A stretch of DNA of 64,000 nucleotides from Gemmobacter sp. (GCF_034676705.1 NZ_JAUCBS010000013.1:3080501-3144500); one strand, 5' to 3'; shown: positions 23,216 through 32,567, counted from the stretch's first letter. Notes: a model not told the origin generated them from the sequence alone. Translations and numbers: made by a program.

Positions 23216-24145
23216 ATGAGAAAATCCGACAAGGTCATCATCAGCTGCGCGATCACGGGGTCGATCCATACCCCCTCGATGTCGCCGCACCTGCCGGTGA
23301 CGGCGGCCGGCATCGCGCAACAGGCGCTGGACGCGGCGGCGGCGGGGGCCGCCATCCTGCATCTGCACGCGCGCGAGGAGGGCACGGGCAAGCCCACGCA
23401 AGACATTGCGGAATATGCGAAATTCCTGCCGGTGATCCGCGATGGCTGCGATGCCATCCTCAACATCACCACCGGCGCGGGCCTGGGCATGTCGATGGAT
23501 CAGCGGCTGGCGGCGGCCAACCATTTCCGGCCGGAAATCGCCTCGATGAACATGGGGTCATTCAACTTCAACATCTCGGGGGCGGCAAAACGCGGCAACT
23601 TTGCGCATGATTGGGAACGCCCCTATCTGGAAATGACGACGGATTTCATCCTGTCGAACACCTTTGCCCAGATCGAACGCGCGGTGACCGAACTGTCGGA
23701 CCACGGCACGCGGTTCGAATTCGAATGCTACGATGTCGGGCACCTGTACAACCTGGCGCATTTTGCCGACCGCGGCATGGTGAAGCCGCCGTTCTTCGTG
23801 CAGTCGATCTTCGGCATCCTGGGCGGCATCGGCCCCGAGCCCGAGAACCTGATGCACATGAAGGCCACCGCCGACCGGCTGTTCGGCAGCGATTACTACC
23901 TGTCGATCCTGGCGGCGGGGCGGCACCAGTTCCCGTTTGTCACCCTGGGCGCGATCCTGGGCGGCAACGTGCGGGTGGGGCTGGAGGACAACCTGTATCT
24001 GGGCCGTGGCGAACTTGCCCCGTCGAACGCCGCGCAGGTGGAAAAGATCCGCCGCATCCTGACCGAACTGTCCCTGCCCATCGCAACCCCCGACGAGGCG
24101 CGCCAGATGCTGGGCACCAAGGGGGCCGGGAACACCGGGATATGA
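23216..24145 (+). CDS. Beta-keto acid cleavage enzyme (BKACE, DUF849)
   Basis: The 309-residue protein belongs to the BKACE/Kce family, zinc-dependent TIM-barrel enzymes that condense a beta-keto acid with acetyl-CoA and release acetoacetate and a new acyl-CoA. The zinc ligands HLH are seen in AAILHLHARE, and other family blocks are NITTGAGLGM, FEFECYDVGHL and LGGNVRVGLEDNLYL. The exact keto acid is set by active-site residues not predictable here. An AAGGAG ribosome-binding site precedes the ATG. The 3' end overlaps the next gene by 4 bp. Confidence 0.92.
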   Translation: MRKSDKVIISCAITGSIHTPSMSPHLPVTAAGIAQQALDAAAAGAAILHLHAREEGTGKPTQDIAEYAKFLPVIRDGCDAILNITTGAGLGMSMDQRLAAANHFRPEIASMNMGSFNFNISGAAKRGNFAHDWERPYLEMTTDFILSNTFAQIERAVTELSDHGTRFEFECYDVGHLYNLAHFADRGMVKPPFFVQSIFGILGGIGPEPENLMHMKATADRLFGSDYYLSILAAGRHQFPFVTLGAILGGNVRVGLEDNLYLGRGELAPSNAAQVEKIRRILTELSLPIATPDEARQMLGTKGAGNTGI

Positions 24146-25173
24146 CGCGCGACATTCCCGCCTTTGGCCTGCCCGACCGCAACCGGCAGGTCATCCTGCA
24201 CGACCGGCCCACCGGCATTCCGCAGGCGCAGCATTTCCGGCTGGCCACCGCCCCGGTGCCCGACCCGGCGATGGGCGAAATTCTGGTGCGCAACATCTAT
24301 CTGTCGGTCGATCCCGCGCAGCGGGGCTGGGCGGCGGATGTGGCGAATTACTCCCCGCCCGTTCCGCTGGGCGAACCGATGCGGGCGCTGGCGGTAGGGC
24401 AGGTCGTGCGCTCGCGCGCCGACGGCTTTGCCGAGGGGGATTTCGTCTATGGCTTTTTCGGCTGGCAGGACTATGCCGCCGTGCCGCCCACGGCCGTCCT
24501 GCACCGCTGCATCGAGGATCTGCCGCTGGAGGCCTTTGCCAGCCTATGCGGCATCAACGGTGTTACCGCCTGGCTGGCGCTGACCGGGCTGGGGCGGCCA
24601 CGGGCGGGCGATACGCTGGTGGTGTCGACGGCGGCGGGGTCGGTGGGCAGTTTCGTCGGGCAGATCGGCAAGGGGCTGGGCTGCCGCACCATCGGGCTGA
24701 CCGGCAGCGATGCCAAGGTGGCCGAATGCCAGGCCCGCTTTGGCTATGACGTGGCGCTGAACTACCACACGGCGGATCTGGACGCGGCGCTGGCGCAGGC
24801 GGCACCCGGCGGCGTGAACGTGTATTACGACAATACCGGCGGCCCCATCCTGGATACCGTGCTGCGGCGCATGGCGGTTGGGGGGCGGGTGGTGCAATGC
24901 GGCACCGCCGCCGTCGCCAGCTGGTCGCCCCCACCCACCGGCCCGCGCAACGAACGCGAGATCCTGGCACGGCGGCTGGTCTGGTCGGGCTTTGTCATCT
25001 TTGACCACATGGACAGCTACGCCGAGGCCTGCGCCGCCCTGACCGATCTGCACGCGCAGGGCCGCATCACCTGGACCACCGACATGCAACAGGGGCTGGA
25101 CCAGGCCCCTGGCGCCATCGCGGCGCTATACGACGGCCGGAACACCGGCAAGTCACTGATTTACATAGGATAA
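24142..25173 (+). CDS. NADP-dependent medium-chain oxidoreductase (CurA/double-bond reductase type)
   Basis: The 343-residue protein is an MDR-family enzyme without zinc ligands, similar to CurA and leukotriene B4 12-hydroxydehydrogenase-like enoyl reductases. It has YLSVDPAQRGW, the cofactor site VSTAAGSVGSFVGQIGKGLGC, and the C-terminal VWSGFVIFDHMD block. It probably reduces an activated C=C bond of an unsaturated ketone or CoA ester in the pathway. It overlaps the BKACE gene and is 6 bp before the acyl-CoA dehydrogenase gene. Confidence 0.87.
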   Translation: MTRDIPAFGLPDRNRQVILHDRPTGIPQAQHFRLATAPVPDPAMGEILVRNIYLSVDPAQRGWAADVANYSPPVPLGEPMRALAVGQVVRSRADGFAEGDFVYGFFGWQDYAAVPPTAVLHRCIEDLPLEAFASLCGINGVTAWLALTGLGRPRAGDTLVVSTAAGSVGSFVGQIGKGLGCRTIGLTGSDAKVAECQARFGYDVALNYHTADLDAALAQAAPGGVNVYYDNTGGPILDTVLRRMAVGGRVVQCGTAAVASWSPPPTGPRNEREILARRLVWSGFVIFDHMDSYAEACAALTDLHAQGRITWTTDMQQGLDQAPGAIAALYDGRNTGKSLIYIG

Positions 25174-25179
25174 CATCTC

Positions 25180-26346
25180 ATGGAGATTGATCTTAGCGAC
25201 GACCAGCGCGCGATCCACGACAGTGTCAGCCAGATCTGCGCCCAGTTCGGCGACGATTACTGGACGGCCTGCGAGGAAGATGCGCGTTTCCCCGAAGAAT
25301 TCTACCGCCTGATGGCCGATCAGGGCTGGCTGGGCATCACCATGCCCGAAGACGTCGGCGGCGCCAACCTGGGCGTGACCGAGGCGGCGATCATGATGCA
25401 TGCGGTGGCCACCGGCGGCGGCGGGCAATCGGCGGCATCGGCGCTGCACATCAACCTGTTCGGGCCGCATGCGATTGTGGTGCATGGCACGGCGGAACAG
25501 AAGCAGCGGTTCCTGCGTCCGCTGGTCGAGGGCCGGGAAAAGGCCTGTTTCGGCGTGACCGAACCCGATGCCGGGCTGGATACCACCTCCATCAAGACCT
25601 TTGCGAAACGGGTCGATGGCGGCTATGTCGTCAACGGCCGCAAGATGTGGACCTCGACCGGGCAAGAGGCGGACCGCATCCTGCTGCTGACCCGGACCAC
25701 GGCCAAGGAGGACTGCAAGCGCCCGACCGACGGGATGACGCTGTTCTACACCCGGCTGGACCGCAGCAAGATCGAGGTGCGGCGCATCAAGAAGCTGGGT
25801 CGCAACGCGGTGGATTCGAACGCCGTCTTCATCGAGGATCTGTTCATCCCCGACGAGGACCGCATCGGCGACGAAGGGCGCGGCTTTACCTACCTGCTCG
25901 ACAGCCTGAATCCCGAACGCATCCTTGTCGGGATCGAGGCGGTGGGCGTTGGCCGCGACGCGCTGCGCCGGGCCGCCAATTACGCCCGCGAACGTGTGGT
26001 GTTCGGCCGGCCCATCGGCCAGAACCAGGGCATCCAGCACCCGCTGGCCGAGGCCTGGACCCAGCTGGAAGCCGCCTACTGGATGTGCATGCGCGCCGCC
26101 TTTCTGTATGACGCCGGCAAGTCCTGCGGGGCCGAGGCGAATGCCGCCAAGTTCCTGGCGGGCCGCGCCGCGTTCGATGCCACGACCAAGGCGGTGCTGA
26201 CCCATGGCGGCATGGGCTATGCCCGCGAATATCAGGTGGAACGGCTGTTCCGCGAATCCATCCTGCCCCGCATCGCGCCGGTTACCGAACAGCTGATCCT
26301 GTCCTTCATCGCAGAGCGGGTGCTGGACCTGCCGAAATCCTACTAA
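25180..26346 (+). CDS. Acyl-CoA dehydrogenase
   Basis: The 388-residue protein is a complete FAD-dependent acyl-CoA dehydrogenase. FAD and substrate motifs include CFGVTEPDAGLDT, VVNGRKMWTSTG, FGRPIGQNQGIQHPLAE, THGGMGYAREYQVERLFRESI and the C-terminal RIAPVTEQLILSF. It would introduce the alpha-beta double bond in an acyl-CoA during beta-oxidation. It could instead act on a 4-phospho-acyl-CoA, as LvaC/ACAD10-like proteins do, if the APH-family kinase gene in this island has that role. It is the fifth gene of the maoC operon and is 12 bp before the SDR gene. Confidence 0.92.
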   Translation: MEIDLSDDQRAIHDSVSQICAQFGDDYWTACEEDARFPEEFYRLMADQGWLGITMPEDVGGANLGVTEAAIMMHAVATGGGGQSAASALHINLFGPHAIVVHGTAEQKQRFLRPLVEGREKACFGVTEPDAGLDTTSIKTFAKRVDGGYVVNGRKMWTSTGQEADRILLLTRTTAKEDCKRPTDGMTLFYTRLDRSKIEVRRIKKLGRNAVDSNAVFIEDLFIPDEDRIGDEGRGFTYLLDSLNPERILVGIEAVGVGRDALRRAANYARERVVFGRPIGQNQGIQHPLAEAWTQLEAAYWMCMRAAFLYDAGKSCGAEANAAKFLAGRAAFDATTKAVLTHGGMGYAREYQVERLFRESILPRIAPVTEQLILSFIAERVLDLPKSY

Positions 26347-26358
26347 GCGGGGGCAGGG

Positions 26359-27141
26359 ATGAGCGGATTTCAGGACAAGGTGGTGCTGATCACCGGGGCA
26401 ACCGGGGGGATCGGCGCCGTCACGGCGCGGCGGCTGGCGGGCTTGGGCGCGCATCTGGTGCTGGTTGACCGCGACCCGGCACCGCTGGCCGCGCTGGCCG
26501 ACAGTCTGGGCGCGGCCACCGTCACCGCCAGCGGCGATATCGCCGATGCGGCGACGACCCGCGATGCGGTGGACCGGGCGATGGCGCGGTTCGGCCGCAT
26601 CGACGGCGCCTTTCTCAACGCCGGGATGGAGGGGCGCGTCGCCCCGGTCGAGGCGCAGGATCTGGCCGATTTCGACCGGATCATGCAGGTCAACGTGCGG
26701 TCGGTGTTCATTGGCCTGGCCTGCGTGATGCCGGTGATGAAGGCGCAGGGCGCAGGATCGGTCGTCATCACCTCGTCGGCGGCGGGGCTGCGCGCCTCGT
26801 CGGGGCTGGCGCCCTATGTGGCCAGCAAGCATGCGCTGGTGGGACTGATGCGGGCGGCGGCGCTGGAAGGGGCGGCACAGAACGTGCGGGTGAACACCAT
26901 CCACCCCGGCGCCATCGACACCCGGATGATCCGCGATCTGGAACGCAAGATGTCGCCCGACGATCTGGACCGCGGGCGGGCCTCGATCACCGCGGGCATT
27001 CCGGCCGGCCGCTATGGCCAGCCCGAGGAAGTGGCAGCCCTTGTGATCTTTCTGCTGGGTGACGAGGCCGCGTTCTGCAACGGCGGCACCTATCAGGTCG
27101 ATGGCGCCTCGCTGGCCGGTCCGCGGGCCCGAAAATTCTAG
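26359..27141 (+). CDS. Short-chain dehydrogenase/reductase
   Basis: The 260-residue protein is a classical SDR. It has the NAD(P) site TGATGGIGAVTA, an acidic Asp37 region (LVLVDRD) that suggests NAD preference, the NAG motif (FLNAGMEG), and the catalytic Ser-Tyr-Lys as TSSAAG and YVASKHA. The C-terminal CNGGTYQVDGA is standard. It probably oxidises a secondary alcohol of the pathway to a ketone. It ends the maoC operon; the next gene starts after an AT-rich regulatory gap. Confidence 0.93.
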   Translation: MSGFQDKVVLITGATGGIGAVTARRLAGLGAHLVLVDRDPAPLAALADSLGAATVTASGDIADAATTRDAVDRAMARFGRIDGAFLNAGMEGRVAPVEAQDLADFDRIMQVNVRSVFIGLACVMPVMKAQGAGSVVITSSAAGLRASSGLAPYVASKHALVGLMRAAALEGAAQNVRVNTIHPGAIDTRMIRDLERKMSPDDLDRGRASITAGIPAGRYGQPEEVAALVIFLLGDEAAFCNGGTYQVDGASLAGPRARKF

Positions 27142-27157
27142 TGCAAGTGGCGATTTT

Positions 27158-27173
27158 TAAAGGTAGACCTTTA
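27158..27173. promoter_or_regulatory. Island operator site B (perfect palindrome) upstream of TRAP transporter 1
   Basis: TAAAGGT-AG-ACCTTTA is a perfect inverted repeat with a 2-bp centre, 118 bp upstream of the DctP start and embedded in an AT-rich gap. It contains the GACC core of the other island sites. Its GGT-N2-ACC architecture is of the kind bound by FadR-type GntR regulators. Confidence 0.65.
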
Positions 27174-27290
27174 CATATATTGCCAAACCATACGATAGTT
27201 CAACCATAACAAGCGCGGCACCGAATCCTGCGTCGCCCCTTTTTCCCGACCATCGGAAGCCTCGTCAAACCACCACCAAGGAGGAGTACC

Positions 27291-28427
27291 ATGCGTAAAC
27301 AGATCGGTCTGGCCGCTGCACTGGGCCTGGGCGCCATCACCGCGACGGCGGCTTTGGCCGAGGATCGCAAGATCAGCTTCAGTTCCGGCTTTCCCGAATC
27401 CGCCGCGCCGCCGATGGCCTACAAGGCCGTCGCGGAATGGCTGGCCGGCAAGGGATTTGCCGCCGAGGTGCATTCGATGTCGCTGCTCAGCTTCACCGAA
27501 ACGCCGGCGGGCATCCGCGACGGCATCGCCGATGCGGGCTATGTGCTGACACCGTATTTCCCGGCGGAATTTTCCGAAACCAACATGGCGGCCGACATGG
27601 CCCTGCTGGTCAGCAGCGGCACCGATGCGCCGGCGCTGGCGATGACCGGGGCGATGGCGGAATATGTGCTGCTGAACTGCCCCGATTGCGTGGCGGAATA
27701 TGCGGCGCAGAACCAGCTTTACCTGTCGGGCGGGGCCAGCACGGAATATTCGCTGGTCTGCACCAAGCCAATCACCACCGTCGCCGACCTCAAGGGCATC
27801 TCGGTGCGCTCGGGCGCGTCGGTCTTTGGCCGCTGGGTGGAACATTTCGGCGGCACCAAGGTGTCGATCCCCGGCAGCGAGATGTACGAGGCGCTCAGCC
27901 AGAAGGTCGTGGACTGCACCATGGTCTCGATGCCCGACGTGCGGAACTTTCAGCTGATGGACGTGGCATCGGACATGACGGTGAACGCCCCCGGCGGCGT
28001 GTTCGCCGGCACCGCGTCGATGAACATCAACCTCGATCTGTGGCAGGGCCTGTCGGATCAGGAACGCGCCACCATGCTGGAGGCGGCCGCGCTGATGACG
28101 GCGAATGTCGCCGTCATCTACCACCGGCAGGGGATCGAGGCGGAAGAGGTGGTCAAGGCCGCCGGCGTCAAGGTGGTGCGCGTCAGCGACGAAATCGCAG
28201 CCGCGACCAAGACCTTTGTCGATGCCGATCTGAAGACCATCGAAGACCAGTTCACCAAGCTTTATGGCGTTGAAAATGCGGCCGCCAAGATCGAAACGAT
28301 CAAGGGTCTGATCGAAAAGTGGAAAGGCCTGGTCGCCCCGATCGACCCCACGAATGTCGAGGCCTACCGCAACCTGCTGACGACCCAGATCTATTCCAAG
28401 GTCGATCTGGCCAGCTACGGCCGCTGA
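27291..28427 (+). CDS. TRAP transporter substrate-binding protein (DctP family), system 1
   Basis: The 378-residue protein has a Sec signal peptide (MRKQIGLAAALGLGAITATAALA) and a TRAP substrate-binding domain (FSSGFPESAAPP, GIADAGYVLTPYFPAEF, ADLKGISVRSGASVFG). It delivers a ligand from the periplasm to the DctQM membrane pair encoded next. Four cysteines (NCPDC, VCTKP, VDCTM) are conserved in the paralogue at 53995-55143 and could form two disulfides. The ligand is probably an organic acid or ketone-derived acid; it is not identifiable. A GGAGG ribosome-binding site precedes the ATG. Confidence 0.9.
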   Translation: MRKQIGLAAALGLGAITATAALAEDRKISFSSGFPESAAPPMAYKAVAEWLAGKGFAAEVHSMSLLSFTETPAGIRDGIADAGYVLTPYFPAEFSETNMAADMALLVSSGTDAPALAMTGAMAEYVLLNCPDCVAEYAAQNQLYLSGGASTEYSLVCTKPITTVADLKGISVRSGASVFGRWVEHFGGTKVSIPGSEMYEALSQKVVDCTMVSMPDVRNFQLMDVASDMTVNAPGGVFAGTASMNINLDLWQGLSDQERATMLEAAALMTANVAVIYHRQGIEAEEVVKAAGVKVVRVSDEIAAATKTFVDADLKTIEDQFTKLYGVENAAAKIETIKGLIEKWKGLVAPIDPTNVEAYRNLLTTQIYSKVDLASYGR

Positions 28428-28487
28428 CACCCAGCCGCGTGGCGCGGCCCCCTGCCCCGCCATGCGCCGAATGCGGAGATCGCGATC

Positions 28488-28997
28488 TTGCAAAACCTTC
28501 TTGGCCGCGCCATCGGCCTGACCACGGCCCTGGGCATTGTCGCCGTGCTGCTGATGATGCTGCACATATCCACCGATGTGATCGCCAAATATCTGCTGGG
28601 CATGCCCATGCCCGGCACGATCACCGTGGTGTCGAACTATTACATGGTGCTGGTGGCCTTTCTGCCGCTGGCCTTCACCGAACGGAAGAACGCGCATATC
28701 TCGGTCGAGGTCATCACCGAGCATTTCCCGGCCTGGCTGCAAGGCGGGCTGAAGATCGTCTCGTTGCTGTTCTGCCTGGCGATCTTTGGCGCGCTGACCT
28801 GGCAATCCTGGATCGAGGCGGGGCGCGCCCGCACCGTCGGCGCCTTCGAGATCGAACAGAACGTCAAGCTGCTGATCTGGCCGGCGCGCTACCTGCTGCC
28901 GCTGGGCTGCGGGCTGATGACCGCCACCCTCTTGCTGCGTCTGGTCATCGCGTTGCGGCGCGGCCCGGTACGCAGCCTTGAAGAGCCCCTCTTCTAA
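28488..28997 (+). CDS. TRAP transporter small membrane subunit (DctQ), system 1
   Basis: The 169-residue protein has four predicted membrane helices and the DctQ-type loop FLPLAFTERKNAHISVEVITE. It couples the binding protein to the large DctM channel. Translation starts at a TTG at 28488 with GGAG 10 nt upstream; no in-frame ATG is available. It is 60 bp after DctP and 30 bp before DctM. Confidence 0.88.
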   Translation: MQNLLGRAIGLTTALGIVAVLLMMLHISTDVIAKYLLGMPMPGTITVVSNYYMVLVAFLPLAFTERKNAHISVEVITEHFPAWLQGGLKIVSLLFCLAIFGALTWQSWIEAGRARTVGAFEIEQNVKLLIWPARYLLPLGCGLMTATLLLRLVIALRRGPVRSLEEPLF

Positions 28998-29027
28998 GCC
29001 GGGGCCCGCCCCCGAGGAGACCGACGC

Positions 29028-30335
29028 GTGAGCAATATTGAAATCGGATACACCGGCATCGCGGTTCTGCTGGTGCTGATCGGGCTGCGGATCCCGATCG
29101 GCCCGGCGCTGATCGGCGTGTCGTTCGGCGGCATCTGGGCCATGGTCGGCAGCAAGGCCGCCTGGGGCGCGCTGGGGATCATCCCGTGGAACTTTACCGC
29201 CACCTGGCAGATGAGTTCGGTCCCCATGTTCCTGCTGATGGGGTTCCTGTGCTATCATGCCGGGCTGACCAAGGGGCTGTTCAACGCCGCGCGGCTGTGG
29301 CTGGCGCGCCTGCCGGGCGGGATGGCGATTGCGGCGGTGTTCGGCGCATCGGGCTTTGCCGCCGTCACCGGATCGTCGGTCGCCTGCGCCGCCGCCATGG
29401 GCCGCATCGCGGTGCCCGAGATGATGCGCCAGCGCTATGACGCCGCCTTTGCCACCGGCACGGTGGCCGCCGCCGGCACCATCGGCGCGCTGATCCCGCC
29501 GTCCATCCTGCTGATCCTCTATGGCATCGTCGCGCAGGTGCCGGTCGGCAAGCTGTTCATGGGCGGCGTGGGGGCGGGCCTGCTGACCGCGTTCGGCTAT
29601 TGCGTGATGATCGTGATCCGCGCGCGGCTGAACCCGGCCCTTGCCCCCCAGGTGACCGAGCGCAGCAGCCTGTCCGAACGCATGGCCGCGCTGGTCGAGG
29701 TCTGGCCGGTGCTGCTGCTGATGGCGGGGGTCATGGGGGGCCTGTTCCTGGGCGTCTTCACCCCGACCGAGGCGGGGGCGGCCGGCGCCGCGCTGGCGCT
29801 GCTGATCGGCGTGGTCAAGGGCTCGGTCAGCTGGGCGGGCCTGCGCGATTCCGTGGTCGAAACGCTGCAAACCACCGCAGCGCTGTTCATCATCGCCATC
29901 GGGGCCAACATGCTGACCCGTTTCATGGCGATCAGCGGCGCGGGCAAGGATCTGGCCGCGATCATCGACGCCATGGGGGCGCATCCCATGCTGTTGCTGC
30001 TGGGGATCTCGCTGGTCTATCTGGTGCTGGGGATGTTCCTGGAACCCATCGGGGCCATGCTGCTGACGCTGCCCATCCTGCTGCCGGTGCTGACCACCGC
30101 CGGGATAGACCTGCTGTGGTTCGGCATCATCCTGGCCAAGCTGCTGGAGATCGGCATGATCACCCCGCCCGTGGGCCTCAATGTCTTCGTGATCAAAAGC
30201 GTGGTGGGCAACCTGGTGTCCACCGGCGGGATCTTCCGGGGGATCCTGTGGTTTCTGGTGGCCGATCTGGTCGTGGTGGTGCTGCTGGTGCTGTTCCCCG
30301 GCATCGTGCTGTGGCTGCCCGGCGCGATGAACTAG
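29028..30335 (+). CDS. TRAP transporter large membrane subunit (DctM), system 1
   Basis: The 435-residue protein is a standard 11-13 helix DctM/SiaM channel subunit. Typical blocks include MFLLMGFLCYHAGLTKGLF, GSSVACAAAMGRIAVPEM, GTIGALIPPSILLILYG, GVFTPTEAGAAGA and ITPPVGLNVFVIK. It starts at a GTG with GAGGAGA upstream and completes the first TRAP system. It is 435 residues long like the DctM of system 2, and the two are clearly paralogues. Confidence 0.93.
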   Translation: MSNIEIGYTGIAVLLVLIGLRIPIGPALIGVSFGGIWAMVGSKAAWGALGIIPWNFTATWQMSSVPMFLLMGFLCYHAGLTKGLFNAARLWLARLPGGMAIAAVFGASGFAAVTGSSVACAAAMGRIAVPEMMRQRYDAAFATGTVAAAGTIGALIPPSILLILYGIVAQVPVGKLFMGGVGAGLLTAFGYCVMIVIRARLNPALAPQVTERSSLSERMAALVEVWPVLLLMAGVMGGLFLGVFTPTEAGAAGAALALLIGVVKGSVSWAGLRDSVVETLQTTAALFIIAIGANMLTRFMAISGAGKDLAAIIDAMGAHPMLLLLGISLVYLVLGMFLEPIGAMLLTLPILLPVLTTAGIDLLWFGIILAKLLEIGMITPPVGLNVFVIKSVVGNLVSTGGIFRGILWFLVADLVVVVLLVLFPGIVLWLPGAMN

Positions 30336-30344
30336 GAGCGTGTC

Positions 30345-30851
30345 ATGCAGAAACCCTGGATCACGGATGTGCGGCAGGTGTGCGTCGTCTCGCATGATCT
30401 GGACGCGACAATCCGCGACTACTGGCAGCGGGCGGGCATCGGCCCCTGGGCCGTCTGGACGCCACGGCTGACCGGCATGCGGGTGCGGGGCCGGGACCAG
30501 CCCTATTCCATGAAGCTGGCGCTGGCCTGGACCAATGGCTTCATGTGGGAGGTGGTGCAGCCGCTGGATACCAACAGCATCTACCACGAACATCTGCAAC
30601 GGCAGGGGCCCGGCCTGCACCATGTGCTGGTCCAGACCTCGGATGCCGATTTCGCCGCCCTGATCGCCGAGGCGCACCGCCGCGGCCTTCCCCCGCTGAT
30701 GGAGGGCACCTGGGGGTTGACCGAATTTGCCTATCTGGATGCCGAAGGGCCGCTGGGCACCGTGCTGGAGGTGTTTCGCCGGGGCGAAGGGGCCGCACGG
30801 CCCCCGCCAGATTACGTCTATCCGCACATGCCCGACACCATGCCGCTGTGA
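30345..30851 (+). CDS. Vicinal oxygen chelate (glyoxalase-like) protein
   Basis: The 168-residue protein has two VOC half-modules, starting TDVRQVCVVSHDLDATIRDYWQ and containing GPGLHHVLVQTSD and LGTVLEVFRRGEG. The metal-binding pattern of two His and a Glu fits methylmalonyl-CoA epimerase-like or glyoxalase enzymes. It follows DctM by 9 bp, so it belongs to the TRAP 1 operon. Epimerisation or isomerisation of a CoA ester is plausible, but the substrate is unknown. A strong hairpin follows the stop codon. Confidence 0.82.
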   Translation: MQKPWITDVRQVCVVSHDLDATIRDYWQRAGIGPWAVWTPRLTGMRVRGRDQPYSMKLALAWTNGFMWEVVQPLDTNSIYHEHLQRQGPGLHHVLVQTSDADFAALIAEAHRRGLPPLMEGTWGLTEFAYLDAEGPLGTVLEVFRRGEGAARPPPDYVYPHMPDTMPL

Positions 30852-30867
30852 CCGGCGGCTGCAAACC

Positions 30868-30898
30868 AAAAGGGGCTCCCGAAACGGGGGCCCCTTTT
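30868..30898. terminator. Rho-independent, bidirectional terminator
   Basis: AAAAGGGGCTCCCG and CGGGGGCCCCTTTT form a 14-bp stem (one G-T pair) with an AAA loop, flanked by A and T runs on both sides. It lies between the VOC gene (plus) and the monooxygenase gene (minus), and can end transcripts from both directions. Confidence 0.85.
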
Positions 30899-30914
30899 CT
30901 GTTATGCCCCCCGC

Positions 30915-32567
30915 TCAGCCCGTTGCCGACAGATCGGCCCGGTCCACCCCGTCCAGCCGGAACCCACGATAGCCTGCCGCTGCAATCGCCGCACAGCGTT
31001 TGCGGTAATCGTCGACGCCGATATAGGGCATGAACACGCGCGGCTTGCCGGGAATGTTGGCGCCCATGTACCACGAGGCCGCCGTGGGATAGAGCGTGGT
31101 CTTCGCCACCGCGATCACATGCATGGCCCAGTCGTGGTCCGTCTGCGCATCGGTTTCGACACGGGAATTGCCGTTGGCGCGCATATGCTCCAGCAGCCCC
31201 GCGATGAACTCGACATGCTGTTCGATGGACACGATCACGTTGCTCAGCACCGAGGGGCTGCCGGGGCCAGTGACCATGAACAGGTTGGGAAAGCCCGCCG
31301 TCATCAGGCCCAGATAGGCCTTGGGCCCCTCGGCCCAGGCCTCTGCCAGCCCGCGCCCGTCGGTCCCGGTCAGGTTCAGCCGGATCAGCGATCCGGTGAT
31401 GGCATCGAACCCGGTCGCATAGACGATCACGTCAAAGGCGCGCTCCTGGTCCGAGGTCTGGACGCCCCGGGCCGTGATGCGGCTGATCGGCGTCTTGCGC
31501 AGATCCACCAGTTGCACGTTGGGGCGGTTGTAGGTGGCGAAATAGTCGGTATCGACGCAGATCCGCTTGCAGAAGATCGGGTAGTCCCTGGGGCACAGGG
31601 CCTCGGCCGTTGCCGGATCGGCCACTGTCTCGCGGATCTTGTCGCGCACGAAATCGGCCGCCAGCGCATTGGCGCGTTCATCCAGGATCAGGTCGCTGAA
31701 GGCATAGGCGAAATTCGCGCCGCCCTTGGCCCAGCGGGCCTCGAATTCGGCGCGCAGATCCTCGGGGCTGACCTCCAGCGCGGCGCGGCTGGGCAGATCG
31801 TAGATGGTGCCCGACCGCATCGTCTCGCGCGCCTTGCGCCGCAGGGCGGGATATTGCGATTTCCACCAGTGCACCGTCTCGGGGCCAAGCGGCTGGTTCC
31901 GCGCCGGCACGGAAAAGTTCGGCGTGCGCTGGAACACCGTCAGCTGGGCGGCCTGTTTGGCAATTTCCGGGATCGCCTGAATGGCCGAGGATCCGGTGCC
32001 GATCACCGCAACGCGCTTGCCGGTCAGATCAACGCCGCCTTCGGGCCAGCTGGCGGTATGCAGCGTGGATCCGGCGAAATCGGCGGTGCCCGCAATGTCG
32101 GGCATGTTGGAACTGGACAGGCAGCCGACCGCCGCCACTACCTTGCGCGCATGGATCGGCCGGCCCGCCGATGTGTCCAGCACCCACAGGTTGCGCTGGT
32201 TGTCGAACCGGCCCGAGGTGATGCGCACGCCAAAGCAGATGTCGCGCCGCAGATCCAGCCGGTCGGCCACGAACCGGGCATAGCGCAGGATTTCGGGCTG
32301 GGTGGCGAAGCGTTCGCTCCAGGTCCAGTCCTGCTGGATGCCGTCGTCAAAGGAATAGGAATACTGCATGCTTTCCACATCGCAGCGCGCGCCGGGATAG
32401 CGGTTCCAGTACCAGGTGCCGCCCACCTCGGCCCCGGCCTCGAACACCTGCACATCGAACCCCAGCCCGCGCAGCTTGTGCAGCATGTACATGCCGGCAA
32501 ATCCCGCCCCGATCACCGCCACCTCCAGCGGCGCATCCTGCGAGGTCTGCCGAATATCCCTAGCCAT
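30915..32567 (-). CDS. Baeyer-Villiger monooxygenase (class B flavin monooxygenase)
   Basis: The 550-residue protein has the BVMO fingerprint FAGSTLHTASWP (FxGxxxHxxxWP), two Rossmann motifs (GAGFAGMYM for FAD and GTGSSAIQA for NADPH) and the GGTWYWNRYPGARCD block. BVMOs insert oxygen next to a ketone to make an ester or, from cyclic ketones, a lactone. They use FAD, NADPH and O2. The ATG at 32567 follows GGGAGGAGAC; an upstream TTG is less likely. It is divergent from the esterase-ALDH operon across an operator region, so the ester or lactone made here could be the esterase substrate. Confidence 0.93.
   Translation of the reverse strand: MARDIRQTSQDAPLEVAVIGAGFAGMYMLHKLRGLGFDVQVFEAGAEVGGTWYWNRYPGARCDVESMQYSYSFDDGIQQDWTWSERFATQPEILRYARFVADRLDLRRDICFGVRITSGRFDNQRNLWVLDTSAGRPIHARKVVAAVGCLSSSNMPDIAGTADFAGSTLHTASWPEGGVDLTGKRVAVIGTGSSAIQAIPEIAKQAAQLTVFQRTPNFSVPARNQPLGPETVHWWKSQYPALRRKARETMRSGTIYDLPSRAALEVSPEDLRAEFEARWAKGGANFAYAFSDLILDERANALAADFVRDKIRETVADPATAEALCPRDYPIFCKRICVDTDYFATYNRPNVQLVDLRKTPISRITARGVQTSDQERAFDVIVYATGFDAITGSLIRLNLTGTDGRGLAEAWAEGPKAYLGLMTAGFPNLFMVTGPGSPSVLSNVIVSIEQHVEFIAGLLEHMRANGNSRVETDAQTDHDWAMHVIAVAKTTLYPTAASWYMGANIPGKPRVFMPYIGVDDYRKRCAAIAAAGYRGFRLDGVDRADLSATG

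Noticed and set aside
27171..30869. A very long open frame (over 1200 codons) on the minus strand opposite the TRAP 1 genes
   Set aside because: It has low-complexity His/Gln/Arg-rich composition, no conserved motif, and lies opposite clear DctP, DctQ, DctM and VOC genes. It is a shadow of high-GC codon usage.
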